This document shows, piece by piece, positions 44,122-53,050 of a DNA stretch of 64,000 bases. Under the pieces are notes generated by a model. That model made no database searches, was not told the DNA's origin, and worked only from the letters and a program-made list of their open reading frames with translations. The stretch comes from Pannonibacter sp. XCT-53 (GTDB lineage: Bacteria; Pseudomonadota; Alphaproteobacteria; Rhizobiales; Stappiaceae): NCBI RefSeq assembly GCF_009915765.1, contig NZ_JAABLQ010000001.1:1116001-1180000 (forward strand). Reading direction: 5' to 3'. The first letter of the stretch is position 1, and every line of letters starts with the position of its first letter. The position numbers were made by a program, and so were the translations under genes.

Positions 44122-45597
44122 TTAGCGGAGGGGGGATCCGGGCAGTTCGGGAGCCTCGTCGTCCGGCGCGGACGGCGCGGCGGACGTCTCCTGATCCGGC
44201 CAGACATCTGCTGGCGCCAGGGAGGGCGTGTCGCCAGACCCGTCCGCAGCGGTGGCATCCTGGATGGACGCCGCCGGGTCTGCCTCTGGCGCCTCGTTGT
44301 CCGTCGCAGGCCCTTCGCCTGCGTCCAGTCCGGGGTCCAGTCCTTGGGTCGTGTCCTCGCGCGGATCGGGCGCTGCGGGCGCGTGCGGGCTCCAGACCAT
44401 GTCCGGCATCGGCACCGTCCGGTGACGCTCGATGATATCGCGCACCCAGTCCTGGACGGGGCGACCGTGCACCATGGCCGTCAGGACCTCGCGGGCGGCA
44501 AGACGCTCGCCGAGCGCCGCGAGTGCTGCGCCGACGGCATTGCCGGCCTCGCGGTCATCGGGGCGGTCCGACCAGGCGTCGTCGGCATGGCGCAGCGCGG
44601 CGCGATGGTCTCCCGACTTGCGGGCCAGAACTGACAGGCGCACCGCAATGGCACCGCCGCTGCGCGTGCGCTTGAGGGCGGCCTCATAGGCCTCGCGGGC
44701 CGCCATGAGATTGCCTGCGGCCATGAGCGCATCGCCCAGACAGGTGAAGGCCTCCGACGACCCCTGGCCGAGCCGCGCGGCACGATCGGCCAGATCGAGG
44801 GCCTCGTCGACGCGGCTGCGCTTCAGCATCAGCCGCGACAGGCCGACCAGAGCGGGCAGGTAGGTCTCGTCCTGGCGCAGGGCCGCGCGGTAGGCGGCAA
44901 TGGCGGTGCCGGGACGCGGATCATCGGCTGTGGCGTCGGCGAGAAGCGTCAGGGCCGGCGCGCTGTCCGGCGTCAGCGCGGCAAGGCGGGTTGCCAGCTC
45001 CTGCGCCCGGCCGGCGTCGCCTTGCTGCAGACGGATGGTGGCGAGACCGTAGAGGGCATTGCGGTTGTCCGGCGCGTCCGCCAGCACGGCCTCGAAGGAC
45101 TGTTCGGCGTTTGCCAGATCCCCGAGCAGGAACTGGCAGTTGCCGAGATTGGCCCGGGCGCGCAGATGGTCTGGATGGGCAAAGAGGATGCGGCGCAGCT
45201 GGGCGGCTGCCTCGTCGAGCTGTCCGTCGCGCAGGAGCCCGGTTGCCTGGCGAAAGGCGTCCTCGACCTCCTCCTGCGACCGGCGGGCATTTTCGAGGCT
45301 CGGCACCGGTGCGAGGCTGTCGCCGCGGCCGGCGGCCCCTTGCGCCAGGTGCGGATCGGCCGCCGCGGCCGGTGCGGCCTGCGGGGCCACGGCACCAGCG
45401 GGCTGATCGGTTGCGCGTGCCGGCGTGGGGGCGAAGGTTGCCACGAAGGCCGGGCCCGAAAGGGGCGGGGTGGGCTGGAGGGCCGAGCCGGGCGCGAAAG
45501 GCTCGGCCATCTGACCGCCGGGGCCTGCGGCGCGCGTGGGAGTGGTGCCCGGTTCTGGGCTCCACGTCATCCCGTTACGGTCGTCGGCAGTCGTCAT
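44122..45597 (-). CDS. Tetratricopeptide-repeat protein
   Basis: A 491-residue protein. Residues 1-105 are Pro/Ala-rich and probably disordered. Residues about 110-395 hold roughly seven TPR units, for example ATGLLRDGQLDEAAAQLRRIL, ANLGNCQFLLGDLANAEQSFE and CLGDALMAAGNLMAAREAYEA. The last 90 residues are acidic, Pro-rich and low complexity. No signal peptide or membrane segment is seen. It probably mediates protein-protein contacts; the partner is unknown. The ATG at 45597 follows GAGGA at a somewhat long distance. Confidence 0.8.
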   Translation of the reverse strand: MTTADDRNGMTWSPEPGTTPTRAAGPGGQMAEPFAPGSALQPTPPLSGPAFVATFAPTPARATDQPAGAVAPQAAPAAAADPHLAQGAAGRGDSLAPVPSLENARRSQEEVEDAFRQATGLLRDGQLDEAAAQLRRILFAHPDHLRARANLGNCQFLLGDLANAEQSFEAVLADAPDNRNALYGLATIRLQQGDAGRAQELATRLAALTPDSAPALTLLADATADDPRPGTAIAAYRAALRQDETYLPALVGLSRLMLKRSRVDEALDLADRAARLGQGSSEAFTCLGDALMAAGNLMAAREAYEAALKRTRSGGAIAVRLSVLARKSGDHRAALRHADDAWSDRPDDREAGNAVGAALAALGERLAAREVLTAMVHGRPVQDWVRDIIERHRTVPMPDMVWSPHAPAAPDPREDTTQGLDPGLDAGEGPATDNEAPEADPAASIQDATAADGSGDTPSLAPADVWPDQETSAAPSAPDDEAPELPGSPLR

Positions 45598-45800
45598 GGG
45601 GGAGGACCGTTCCTCTCTGTGTCGGGCCCTGCCGGATGCCTTGCCCCAGCACGCAATCCGAATCGGCATTGCCGGACATGGGCCAATCCTATCGGCTTGC
45701 CGGGCGAGGGTCAAAAGCGGGCCCGTGCCGGACCGGCCGCAAGGGCCTGGCGGGAGCGGATTCCTGTGGAGGAGTGCCGCACGGCAGCGGGACGGTTCTT

Positions 45801-45815
45801 TTCACATGAAGTGAA
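45801..45815. promoter_or_regulatory. Palindrome, candidate MarR-family operator
   Basis: TTCAC-ATGAA-GTGAA is a perfect inverted repeat of 5-bp arms with a 5-bp spacer in a locally AT-richer stretch, between the TPR gene and the MarR-family gene. MarR proteins bind short palindromes of this kind and often control divergent genes. The distance to the marR-type start (about 340 bp) is long, which lowers confidence. Confidence 0.35.
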
Positions 45816-45974
45816 ATTGATAAGACGAAGGCGCCGGCGATCAGGACCTTGGCGAGATTGCCAAGGTCTGCCAGATGCGCGGCAGGATGTCCCTGCCGGA
45901 TGCGTCTGCAGGACGTCTGGCCCAAAGGTCGCAGCCGGCCGGACCGGGTCTGTCAGCGAACGTCGCGTTCGGAG

Positions 45975-46054
45975 GCAGGCCTGGCAGCACGCGGGACTGG
46001 CAGCATGCGGGACTGGCGGGACGCAGGTCTGGCGGCATGCAGGTCTGTCTGCTC
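45975..46054 (+). repeat. 16-bp tandem repeat (five units)
   Basis: Five units of 16 bp, e.g. GCGGGACTGGCAGCAT, each differing by a few bases, located 98-177 bp before the MarR-family gene. The unit length is not a multiple of three, in keeping with a noncoding place. Confidence 0.85.
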
Positions 46055-46151
46055 CGGCCGGCCCTCCTGCACGATGCGGCGGCCGATCCGGCAGACGGAC
46101 GGACAGGGAACAACAGACAACAGACCGGGGACCCCGGCAAGCGAGGGCGCA

Positions 46152-46658
46152 ATGGCGGCCAAGGGCAGCAAGACGGCAGCGGCAACGCCGCAGATGCCGG
46201 CACAGGTCAGCCTGTTCGACAGCGAGCCGGCCATCGGCCTCGACAATTTTCTGCCGCTGAAGATCCTGGCGACGGCCCGTCTGGTCGAGCGCCGGCTGGT
46301 CAAGGCGCTGCAGTCCGAGCATGGCATCGCGCTGCCCGAGTGGCTGGTGCTGTCGGCCCTGATCGAGGCCGGCGAAGGCTCCGTGCGCGACCTTGGACCG
46401 CGCACCGGGCTGGATGCGGTGGCCATCAGCCGCGCGGCCATGCGCCTGACCGACCGCAAGTTCCTGAAGAAGAGCGAGAACCGGCAGGATCGCCGGCTTG
46501 TGGTGCTGAAGGCGACCAAGGCCGGGCGCGATCTGGCGGACGAGATCGGCCAGCGTCTGGGGCCGCTCGAGACGGAGATCTTCAAGGGGCTCGGCGCTCC
46601 GGACCGCATTCGCCTCGCCAGTCTCCTCGGCGCCCTGCAGACCCGGGAAGGGGCCTGA
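46152..46658 (+). CDS. MarR-family transcriptional regulator
   Basis: A 168-residue winged-helix regulator. LKILATARLVERRLVKAL starts the dimer helix, WLVLSALIEAGEGSVRDLGPRTGLD and AISRAAMRLTDRKFLKKSEN form the DNA-binding helices, and DRRLVVLKATKAGRDL is the wing. About 25 polar residues precede the domain. The ATG at 46152 is taken; the open frame continues upstream without similarity. Its ligand and targets are unknown. It lies 88 bp before guaA, which has its own housekeeping role. Confidence 0.85.
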   Translation: MAAKGSKTAAATPQMPAQVSLFDSEPAIGLDNFLPLKILATARLVERRLVKALQSEHGIALPEWLVLSALIEAGEGSVRDLGPRTGLDAVAISRAAMRLTDRKFLKKSENRQDRRLVVLKATKAGRDLADEIGQRLGPLETEIFKGLGAPDRIRLASLLGALQTREGA

Positions 46659-46746
46659 GCGCGCCTGTCAGCCTCCGTCCCCGCGCGGTGCCGGGCGGGG
46701 CAAAAAACCGGTTCAATTCCGCCTGTCGCCGGAGTAGAAGCTGCCC

Positions 46747-48318
46747 ATGACACAGCATGACCGCCTCCTCATCATCGACTTTGGCTCCCAGGTGACGCAG
46801 CTCATCGCGCGGCGTCTGCGCGAGCTGAATGTCTATTGCGAGATCCATCCCTACCAGAAGGTCACCGACGCGTTTCTGGCCGCATTTGCCCCGAAGGCCG
46901 TGATCTTCTCGGGCGGACCGGATTCGGTGACCCGCGCGGGCTCTCCCCGTCCGCCGCAGTCGGTCTACACGCTCGGCGTGCCGATCCTCGGCATCTGCTA
47001 TGGCCAGCAGGTGATGATGCAGGACCTCGGCGGCAAGGTCGAGGGCGGCAAGATCTCTGGCGGCGGCGGCACGGCCGAATTCGGCCGCGCCTTCGTGACG
47101 CCGGCCGGCGACAGGCTGCCGCTGCTCGACGGCTGGTTCGAGGGCGAGCGCGAGCAGGTGTGGATGAGCCACGGCGACCACGTCAGCAAGATCGCGCCGG
47201 GCTTCGAGGTCTATGGTGTGTCGCCGAACGCGCCCTATGCCATCACCGCCGACACTGGCCGCCGCTTCTACGCGGTGCAGTTCCACCCGGAAGTGCACCA
47301 CACGCCGAACGGCAAGAAGCTCTACGAGAATTTCGTCCGTCTGGCCGGCTTCACCGGCGACTGGACCATGGGCGCCTACCGCGAGGACGCGATTGCCAAG
47401 ATCCGCGCCCAGGTTGGCGACAAGAAGGTGATCTGCGGCCTCTCCGGCGGCGTCGACAGCTCGGTTGCGGCGGTGCTGATCCATGAGGCCATCGGCGACC
47501 AGCTGACCTGCGTCTTCGTCGATCACGGTCTCCTGCGCCAGGGGGAGGCCGAAGAAGTCGTCACCATGTTCCGGGACAACTACAACATCCGCCTGATCCA
47601 TGCGGATGAGCAGGAGCTGTTCCTCGGCGCGCTGGAAGGCGTGTCCGACCCGGAAGTGAAGCGCAAGACCATCGGCAAGCTGTTCATCGACGTGTTCCAG
47701 AAGCACGCCAACACGATCGACGGCGCCGAGTTCCTGGCGCAGGGCACGCTCTACCCGGACGTGATCGAGAGCGTCAGCTTCTCGGGCGGCCCGTCGGTGA
47801 CGATCAAGAGCCACCACAACGTGGGCGGCCTGCCGGAAAAGATGGGCCTGAAACTGGTCGAGCCGCTGCGCGAGCTGTTCAAGGACGAGGTTCGTGCGCT
47901 TGGCCGCGAGCTGGGGCTGCCGGAGAAATTCATCGGCCGTCACCCGTTCCCGGGGCCGGGCCTCGCTATCCGCTGCCCGGGCGAGATCACCCGCGAGAAG
48001 CTCGCCATCCTGCGCAAGGCGGATGCGGTCTATATCGACCAGATCCGCAAGCACGGTCTCTATGACGAGATCTGGCAGGCTTTCGTCGCGATCCTGCCGG
48101 TGCGCACCGTCGGCGTGATGGGCGACGGGCGGACCTATGACTTCGCCTGCGCGCTCCGCGCCGTGACCTCGGTCGACGGCATGACGGCGGACTACTACCC
48201 CTTCAGCCACGAGTTCCTGAGCGAGACCGCGACCCGCATCATCAACGAGGTCGAGGGCATCAACCGCGTCACCTACGACATTACCTCGAAGCCCCCGGGC
48301 ACCATCGAGTGGGAATGA
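46747..48318 (+). CDS. guaA: GMP synthase (glutamine-hydrolysing)
   Basis: A 523-residue enzyme that aminates XMP to GMP. The N-terminal glutaminase domain has the nucleophile in [13 protein letters not shown] and the His-Glu pair in [12 protein letters not shown]. The ATP-pyrophosphatase domain has the PP-loop [18 protein letters not shown] and the C-terminal dimerisation domain ends [18 protein letters not shown]. Full family length. A Rho-independent terminator follows at 48344. Confidence 0.97.
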   Translation: MTQHDRLLIIDFGSQVTQLIARRLRELNVYCEIHPYQKVTDAFLAAFAPKAVIFSGGPDSVTRAGSPRPPQSVYTLGVPILGICYGQQVMMQDLGGKVEGGKISGGGGTAEFGRAFVTPAGDRLPLLDGWFEGEREQVWMSHGDHVSKIAPGFEVYGVSPNAPYAITADTGRRFYAVQFHPEVHHTPNGKKLYENFVRLAGFTGDWTMGAYREDAIAKIRAQVGDKKVICGLSGGVDSSVAAVLIHEAIGDQLTCVFVDHGLLRQGEAEEVVTMFRDNYNIRLIHADEQELFLGALEGVSDPEVKRKTIGKLFIDVFQKHANTIDGAEFLAQGTLYPDVIESVSFSGGPSVTIKSHHNVGGLPEKMGLKLVEPLRELFKDEVRALGRELGLPEKFIGRHPFPGPGLAIRCPGEITREKLAILRKADAVYIDQIRKHGLYDEIWQAFVAILPVRTVGVMGDGRTYDFACALRAVTSVDGMTADYYPFSHEFLSETATRIINEVEGINRVTYDITSKPPGTIEWE

Positions 48319-48343
48319 CCGCGCTCCCCTTGCGCGCAAGTCG

Positions 48344-48370
48344 ACGGCGGCCCCTGTGGCCGCCGTTTTT
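48344..48370 (+). terminator. Rho-independent terminator after guaA
   Basis: ACGGCGGCC (48344-48352), loop CCTGT, GGCCGCCGT (48358-48366), followed by T residues to 48370. It sits between convergent guaA and the hxlR-type gene and ends guaA transcription. Confidence 0.85.
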
Positions 48371-48379
48371 GGTTTCAGG

Positions 48380-48769
48380 TCATGGTGCGGGGGTGTCGGC
48401 GACAGCCGTGAGGCTGCAAGCGTCCGCTCCGGCAAAGAGATGCATGTGGGCATCGCCCCATTGCTTCAGGGCGAGCAGGGCCGGGGCGAGGGACTGGCCG
48501 CGTTCGGAGAGGGCATAATCGACCCTGGGAGGCACCTGGGCGAAGACCGTGCGGATGACGAGGCCGTCGGCCTCCAGCTCGCGCAACTGTGTCGTCAGCA
48601 TGCGCTGGGTGACCTTGGCGAGCTTGCGCCGGATTTCATTGAAGCGCATCGGGCCGTCCAGCAGGTGAAACAGGATGACACCCTTCCACTTGCCATCGAT
48701 CAGGCTGAGCGCGGCTTCAACGGAACATCCCGGCGCACAGTCGTAGCTGAGGTGGCGCTGACGGGTCAT
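48380..48769 (-). CDS. HxlR-family transcriptional regulator
   Basis: A 129-residue winged-helix protein of the HxlR type: CSVEAALSLIDGKWKGVILFHLLDGPMRFNEIRR, with the effector-sensing N-terminal cysteines (CAPGC), then VTQRMLTTQLRELEADGLV and YALSERGQSLAPAL. HxlR proteins sense electrophiles or oxidation and control a neighbouring oxidoreductase. The ATG at 48769 fits the family length. Divergent from the quinone-oxidoreductase gene across a 98-bp region holding a strong palindrome. Confidence 0.9.
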   Translation of the reverse strand: MTRQRHLSYDCAPGCSVEAALSLIDGKWKGVILFHLLDGPMRFNEIRRKLAKVTQRMLTTQLRELEADGLVIRTVFAQVPPRVDYALSERGQSLAPALLALKQWGDAHMHLFAGADACSLTAVADTPAP

Positions 48770-48792
48770 CACGGTATCCTTTTTGACACTAT

Positions 48793-48817
48793 GTGCAAAA
48801 ATTGTGCGTTTTTGCAC
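48793..48817. promoter_or_regulatory. Operator palindrome for the HxlR-type regulator
   Basis: GTGCAAAAA (48793-48801) and TTTTTGCAC (48809-48817) are perfect 9-bp inverted arms around TTGTGCG. It lies in the middle of the 98-bp divergent gap, ideally placed to control both genes. A further TGCACA follows near 48831. Confidence 0.65.
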
Positions 48818-48867
48818 CGATAGATCATACTGCACACATTGGCTCGCAGCAAACCAAGGAGGTTTTC

Positions 48868-49881
48868 ATGCGAGCCGTTGCCTATCAATCCCCGCAGCCC
48901 ATCAGTTCTGCCCGCGCGCTGGTCGACGTCGACCTGCCAGTTCCCGTCGCAACAGGCCAGGATCTTCTCGTCGACGTCCGGGCCGTCTCGGTCAATCCGG
49001 TCGATACCAAGATCCGCAAGTCGGTTGCACCGGCCGAGGGGGAGTGGAAAGTGCTGGGCTGGGACGCTGCCGGCGTGGTGGTGGCCACCGGTCCCGAGGT
49101 GACCGCCTTCAAGCCGGGAGACGAGGTGTATTATGCCGGAGCGATCCATCGCCCCGGTACCAATGCCGAGTATCATCTCGTGGACGAGCGCATTGTCGGG
49201 CGCAAGCCGAAGAGCCTCGACTTCAAGGCCGCGGCTGCCCTGCCGCTGACGGCGATCACCGCCTGGGAGATGCTCTTCGACCGGCTTGACGTTGCCAAGC
49301 CGGTGCCGGGGGCTGCGCGTGCCATTGTCATCATCGGCGGCGCCGGCGGCGTCGGGTCCATTGCCATCCAGCTGGCCCGGGCGCTGACGGACCTCACCGT
49401 CATTGCGACGGCTTCACGGCCGGAAACCCAGGCCTGGGTGCGGGAGCTTGGCGCCCATCACGTCATCGATCACCGGTCGCCGATCGCGCCGCAAGTGGCA
49501 GAACTCGGCCTCGGCGCGCCCTCCTACGTGTTCTCGACCACCAACACCGACGACCACATGGCTGACAGCATCGATCTCCTGGCGCCGCAGGGCCGCTTCG
49601 GTCTGATCGACGACCCGAAGGAGCTGAACGCGCTGCCCCTGAAGCGCAAGTCGCTGTCGCTGCACTGGGAGCTGATGTTCACGAGGTCGCTGTTCGAGAC
49701 GGCCGACATGGCCCGGCAGCACGAGCTTCTGACCCGGGTTGCGGAGCTGGTCGATGCCGGCCAGATCCGCACGACATTGGCCGAAGACTACGGCACGATC
49801 AGCGCCGACACCCTCAAGCGCGCCCATGCCCTGATCGAGAGCGGCAAGGCCAAGGGCAAGATTGTCCTCGGCGGGTTCTGA
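48868..49881 (+). CDS. Zinc-type alcohol dehydrogenase/quinone oxidoreductase-like protein
   Basis: A 337-residue NADPH-dependent medium-chain reductase lacking zinc-binding cysteines. Blocks: VSVNPVDTKIRK, VLGWDAAGVV, GDEVYYAGAIHRPGTNAEY, LPLTAITAWEMLFDRL, and the nucleotide site IIGGAGGVGSIAIQLAR. This matches the zinc-binding-dehydrogenase/ZADH subfamily often induced by quinones and aldehydes. ATG at 48868 with an AAGGAGG ribosome site. Likely controlled by the divergent HxlR protein. Confidence 0.9.
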   Translation: MRAVAYQSPQPISSARALVDVDLPVPVATGQDLLVDVRAVSVNPVDTKIRKSVAPAEGEWKVLGWDAAGVVVATGPEVTAFKPGDEVYYAGAIHRPGTNAEYHLVDERIVGRKPKSLDFKAAAALPLTAITAWEMLFDRLDVAKPVPGAARAIVIIGGAGGVGSIAIQLARALTDLTVIATASRPETQAWVRELGAHHVIDHRSPIAPQVAELGLGAPSYVFSTTNTDDHMADSIDLLAPQGRFGLIDDPKELNALPLKRKSLSLHWELMFTRSLFETADMARQHELLTRVAELVDAGQIRTTLAEDYGTISADTLKRAHALIESGKAKGKIVLGGF

Positions 49882-49933
49882 GCAAGCGTGGGGCCGGGGC
49901 CTGCCGCGTGGCGTCTCCGGCCGGGGGACGCCG

Positions 49934-50395
49934 TTACCGGGTGGGCGGGGAGGGTTCCGCTGCTGGAGGGGCGGCGTCAGGCTGTGCCCCGGGCTGCCCG
50001 GCCTGCGGCCTCGGCAATGCCTCTGCCTGGGCCTGGGCCTGAGCCCGGGCCCGCGCGAGGAAATCGTCGACGGCCAGCGACAGCGCGGACGGCGGCGCGG
50101 GCTTGCGCTTGTCGAGGTCTGCCAGATAGGGCTCGATGGAATAGGACAGCATTGCCTCGTCCCGCGCCTCGTCGACCCGGGCAAGATGCTCGCGCAGCTG
50201 GTCGGCCGGCACGACGGTGGTCTTGCGCTCGGTGGTCCATTCGTAGAAGGCAGCACCGTCCGACCGTCGCGAAAAGGCGAAATGGGGCGTGTCGATGACA
50301 CGCGCATCCTCCTTGCGCAGGTTGAGCTTGCCGGAGTCGGTGGCTTTACGCGCAGGAACGTTTGGCTGTTGGCGCGTATGCGGGATTAGGCGGGA
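49934..50395 (-). pseudogene. 5'-truncated gene, probably C-terminal fragment of the DUF3857 protein
   Basis: An open frame of about 153 codons with no usable start before its conserved part: DSGKLNLRKEDARVIDTPHF, SRRSDGAAFYEWTTERKTTVVP, then QLREHLARVDEARDEAMLSYSIEP and a Pro/Ala/Gln-rich tail. A stop codon (50396-50398) sits just upstream. The VPxxxLxxHLxxVDxxRDxxxxSI pattern resembles the C-terminal end of DUF3857/transglutaminase proteins. A matching N-terminal fragment lies on the same strand 1.5 kb upstream, so both are probably parts of one broken gene. The family link is inference. Confidence 0.55.
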
Positions 50396-50398
50396 TCA

Positions 50399-50736
50399 GC
50401 AAGTCTTTGTCGGATCTCAGCCGTTCTGGCCGAATTCGCCCGGTATCCGCCGCGCAAGCTCTTTTGCCCGAAACAACGTGGCTCTCTAGTGGCCGAGGCC
50501 ATGCAATTTGAAATTTCTAATGAAAGCCATCGACGCCCGCTTCCGGGTGGAAACCATGTTCGACATCGCTTCATGTGTTCCCACGCCGAAGAAGATTGTG
50601 GTTCTCCGCCTATGTCAGAGGGGGATACCCCCCTCTTCTGTTCATCGGCGAGAACTTTCGGGATCAGTCGGTAAGCCGAACATGGCATAGAATTTCAGCT
50701 CGAAAATGAGCTCGTGCTGGTCGAAACCGAACGACG
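50399..50736. other. Noncoding left part of the insert
   Basis: No gene is supported. A G/C hairpin AGAGGGGG-ATAC-CCCCCTCT lies near 50617-50636, downstream of the 50737 gene, and may end its transcript. Short open frames on both strands have no recognisable features. Confidence 0.5.
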
Positions 50737-51162
50737 TTACGCTGCTGCTGCTGCTACGATGGCCTCACCCGCTTCAATCATGAAATCAATGATGGCCGCG
50801 GCTTCTTCGGGGACTTCATAGATAATTTCATCCGAGAAGGATAATTCGGCCGTGTCGTCGAACAGCAATTGAACCATATCGTTACTGGTGAAGGGCTCGC
50901 CACTTGGAAGTGTTGCAGGCCAGTTAAGCAGGACCGGCAGCTCATCGATCAGAGCATCCGGATCAGTCTCCCACTCCTGCATCAATTCGCCCAAACGGTT
51001 GACCCGCAACATTTGCTCATCCGGGTTATCGCCCATAAACGGGAACAGATTGGGGTTGTTTTGCACGGCAATATACCAGCCAATCGCCGCTTCTTCTGCG
51101 CCCTGATCGAATGCAATCATCAAAATATTTTTGGTCGAATCCTCAGATTTTCTTTCAGTCAT
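50737..51162 (-). CDS. Unrecognised acidic protein
   Basis: A 141-residue, strongly acidic protein with many Asp and Glu, no cysteine, no signal peptide and a C terminus of consecutive alanines (IVAAAAA). The sequence reads as mostly helical (IAFDQGAEEAAIGWYIAVQNN, EEAAAIIDFMIEAGEAI). I do not recognise the family. The ATG at 51162 has GAGGG upstream. It starts 42 bp after the neighbouring gene stops, so the two are probably co-transcribed. Composition unlike the chromosome around it points to transfer. A small acidic partner next to an unknown protein could be an immunity or chaperone-like pair, but nothing proves it. Confidence 0.65.
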   Translation of the reverse strand: MTERKSEDSTKNILMIAFDQGAEEAAIGWYIAVQNNPNLFPFMGDNPDEQMLRVNRLGELMQEWETDPDALIDELPVLLNWPATLPSGEPFTSNDMVQLLFDDTAELSFSDEIIYEVPEEAAAIIDFMIEAGEAIVAAAAA

Positions 51163-51204
51163 AACGCGCCCTCTTTGTTGGGGTCCCAATATTTGAAGCT
51201 TGGG

Positions 51205-51660
51205 TCAGGCATCATTGATAATTACATTGATACTCAAAGCGTTATGGGTTGAATCCGGTGTCGCTATGATCGTGTACCCGAGATCGGAGGGCCATTGATA
51301 CTGATCGCCCGGAGATGACCCGTTGGATTTCCAATCTATGGTCGGGCTGTTAAGGTTCTGATCGCTCATGACTTCCCAGCTGGGACGATCTCCCATGTCC
51401 AGAACCTGAACATGTGCGACAATACGAATGCCAAAACGCCAGACGCCATTGTTCCAACAATACCAAACGTATGCGTCGCCCACTGCGATTTTAGAGAGAT
51501 TTTCCGTAACATCGCAAGTCGCTTCACCCGAATAAGGAAGTAAGTCGGCGTCGGGCCACTGATCGATACTGTTGCCACCTTCTTGAAGTTCGGTTCCGTT
51601 TTGATCTGGAACCCATGTTACTTTCGAATTGTTATGAAAAGAAATGACAAGATTGGACAC
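51205..51660 (-). CDS. Unrecognised beta-rich protein
   Basis: A 151-residue protein with no signal peptide or membrane segment, rich in Asn, Ser, Trp and Asp, with alternating patterns expected of a beta sandwich (LVISFHNNSKVTWVP, AYVWYCWNNGVWRFGIRIV, YTIIATPDSTHNALSINVII). It has two cysteines. The layout recalls small lectin-like or pore-forming fold proteins, but I cannot name a family. GTG start at 51660 with GGAG at a good distance. An AT-rich leader with a palindrome (51731-51750) precedes it. Confidence 0.65.
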   Translation of the reverse strand: MSNLVISFHNNSKVTWVPDQNGTELQEGGNSIDQWPDADLLPYSGEATCDVTENLSKIAVGDAYVWYCWNNGVWRFGIRIVAHVQVLDMGDRPSWEVMSDQNLNSPTIDWKSNGSSPGDQYQWPSDLGYTIIATPDSTHNALSINVIINDA

Positions 51661-51730
51661 TGCGCATCTCCATGAGTAAAATTTTCCAAACTGCAGCGAT
51701 GCAACCAGAATACAACCATAATAATAAACT

Positions 51731-51750
51731 CGAAAATTTTCAGATTTTCG
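51731..51750. promoter_or_regulatory. AT-rich palindrome upstream of the insert genes
   Basis: CGAAAAT (51731-51737) and ATTTTCG (51744-51750) are inverted arms around a 6-bp spacer, about 70-90 bp before the GTG at 51660. Possible operator of the two-gene unit. Confidence 0.35.
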
Positions 51751-51880
51751 AATTTATACTGATATTTGATGTGCAGTTTGAATTTGCGAAACTAGTTTAA
51801 TCATGGGGATTTATCGAAATCAACTAAAAATAGAACTTGTATTGATATGCCGCTGAGGGTTCATCCAGCAGCGTTTAGAG

Positions 51881-52708
51881 CTAGTAGACCTTGCCGCCGA
51901 TCTCGGCCCGGGTGATGGTGTACCCATCGGCCGTGACGGTCTCGGGCTGCTGATCCGTCCGGCCATGCAGCCGGATGACGGCCTGCCGGCCGGCCGGGAT
52001 CGAGACGCGGCTGCGCAGGAAGCCGATCGGGAAGTCGGTGCTGAAGCCGGCACTGCTGGCGTAGGCCCCGCGGAACAGCGGGCGGCTGTCGACCACGGTC
52101 ATCTCGTAATCGATCGTGTCGTCCACCTGCACGTTCGGCAGGATGGCCAGAAGCGTCAGCTGGCCGGCGAGGATGCCGTTGCCCAGTTGATCCTCCTGCC
52201 GCAGGATCTCGAGGCGTGTGTCCTGCGTGACGTCGCGCCAGACACCATTGCGCCGGATCCGGACGGAGTTGAGGGTCAGGGTCTCGCGGCTCGGGTCGAA
52301 GTCCATCTGGATGGTCGAGGCCGCCTCGAGACCGGAGCGGTCGATGACCTGGCGCACGCGGCGGCGGTGGACGGTTTCCTCCGCTCCATCCCAGCGCTTC
52401 TGGTCGTCGATCATCAGAATGTAGACGCCGTCGCTCACCTGCAGCTCAAGCTCCGGATCCGGTTCCGGGATCGGCGCCAGGTCGACCCAGTCCGGGCGCG
52501 GGCCGATGCGGGCCTCCTGCTGCGGCCCGGCTTGCGCGGCGATGCCGGACGGCGGTGTGGACGCCGCATGCGCCGGCGGAGTGCCCGCAAGGGCGAGCAG
52601 CAGGACGAGGACGCTTGCGGCCAGCGCCGACCGGACCGGCACGGCGCCTGGCCACGGCACACGGGAGTTGTGGGGAGCGGCAAGGGGGCGGGAAAGCAGT
52701 GGAACCAT
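51881..52708 (-). pseudogene. DUF3857-domain protein, truncated N-terminal fragment
   Basis: 275 codons from the ATG at 52708: signal peptide (SALAASVLVLLLALAGTPPAHA), then the start of a DUF3857 domain (WVDLAPIPEP, SDGVYILMIDDQKRWDG, SGLEAASTIQMDFDP, LTLNSVRIRRNG, LAILPNVQVDDTIDYEMTVVD, YASSAGFSTDFPI). Intact relatives are more than twice as long and carry a transglutaminase-like domain next. Here the frame ends at GGKVY followed at once by AT-rich foreign sequence. It is probably non-functional, or at best a shortened secreted protein. Confidence 0.75.
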
Positions 52709-53050
52709 GACGACGCGCCAGACTGAGACCAAACGGTGCGGAACCGGTACAGTCGTCTGCCAAGTCCCTGACAGGATTGACAGTAGGCAGTCGTCAGCGC
52801 ACTGGCAAGTTGCAAGTTGGCGACAGCTGCGCCCAGGGGGAACAGGTCCGGGGCGAGGGCGGGCCCCGGCGGCGGCCTGGTTGGGGAGCGGCCCGGGAGC
52901 GGTCTGGTGGAGCGGACTGGTGGAGCGGACTGGTGGGGGGCGGCCAGCGCATCCGGACTTTCGCGGCCTGCCTGTGTCGGCTACTGCTGGCGGCCTTGCC
53001 GGTTGCGCCTGACGGCGCCGTCCGGACCGGACCAGGAGGATGAGCTGAGC
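52709..53050. other. Divergent intergenic region with 13-bp repeats
   Basis: Between the DUF3857 fragment and the ABC exporter gene. Three degenerate 13-bp units of GGAGCGGACTGGT type lie at about 52896-52934. A GGAGG motif precedes the exporter start. No other gene is supported. Confidence 0.55.

Larger units (their letters stand above)
45598..46151. other. Divergent intergenic region with palindrome, hairpin and 16-bp repeats
   Basis: About 550 bp between the TPR gene and the MarR gene, with no supported gene. It holds the palindrome TTCACATGAAGTGAA (45801-45815), an inverted repeat GACCTTGGC/GCCAAGGTC (45845-45868, loop GAGATT), and the 16-bp tandem array at 45975-46054. The first is a plausible MarR-type operator. 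The region is unusually long for this tightly packed chromosome. Confidence 0.6.
50396..51880. other. AT-richer insert carrying two unrecognised genes
   Basis: Base composition falls visibly here compared with the flanks, most strongly at 51660-51870, and codon use in the two genes favours A/T-ending codons. Both edges coincide with broken coding sequence (fragments at 49934-50395 and 51881-52708). No transposase, integrase or clear terminal repeats were found, so the mechanism of entry is unknown. Part of the host gene appears to have been lost. Confidence 0.65.

Noticed and set aside
45689..45925. Small minus-strand frame with a hydrophobic stretch in the TPR-marR gap
   Set aside because: No ribosome site, no recognisable family, and composition like noncoding DNA.
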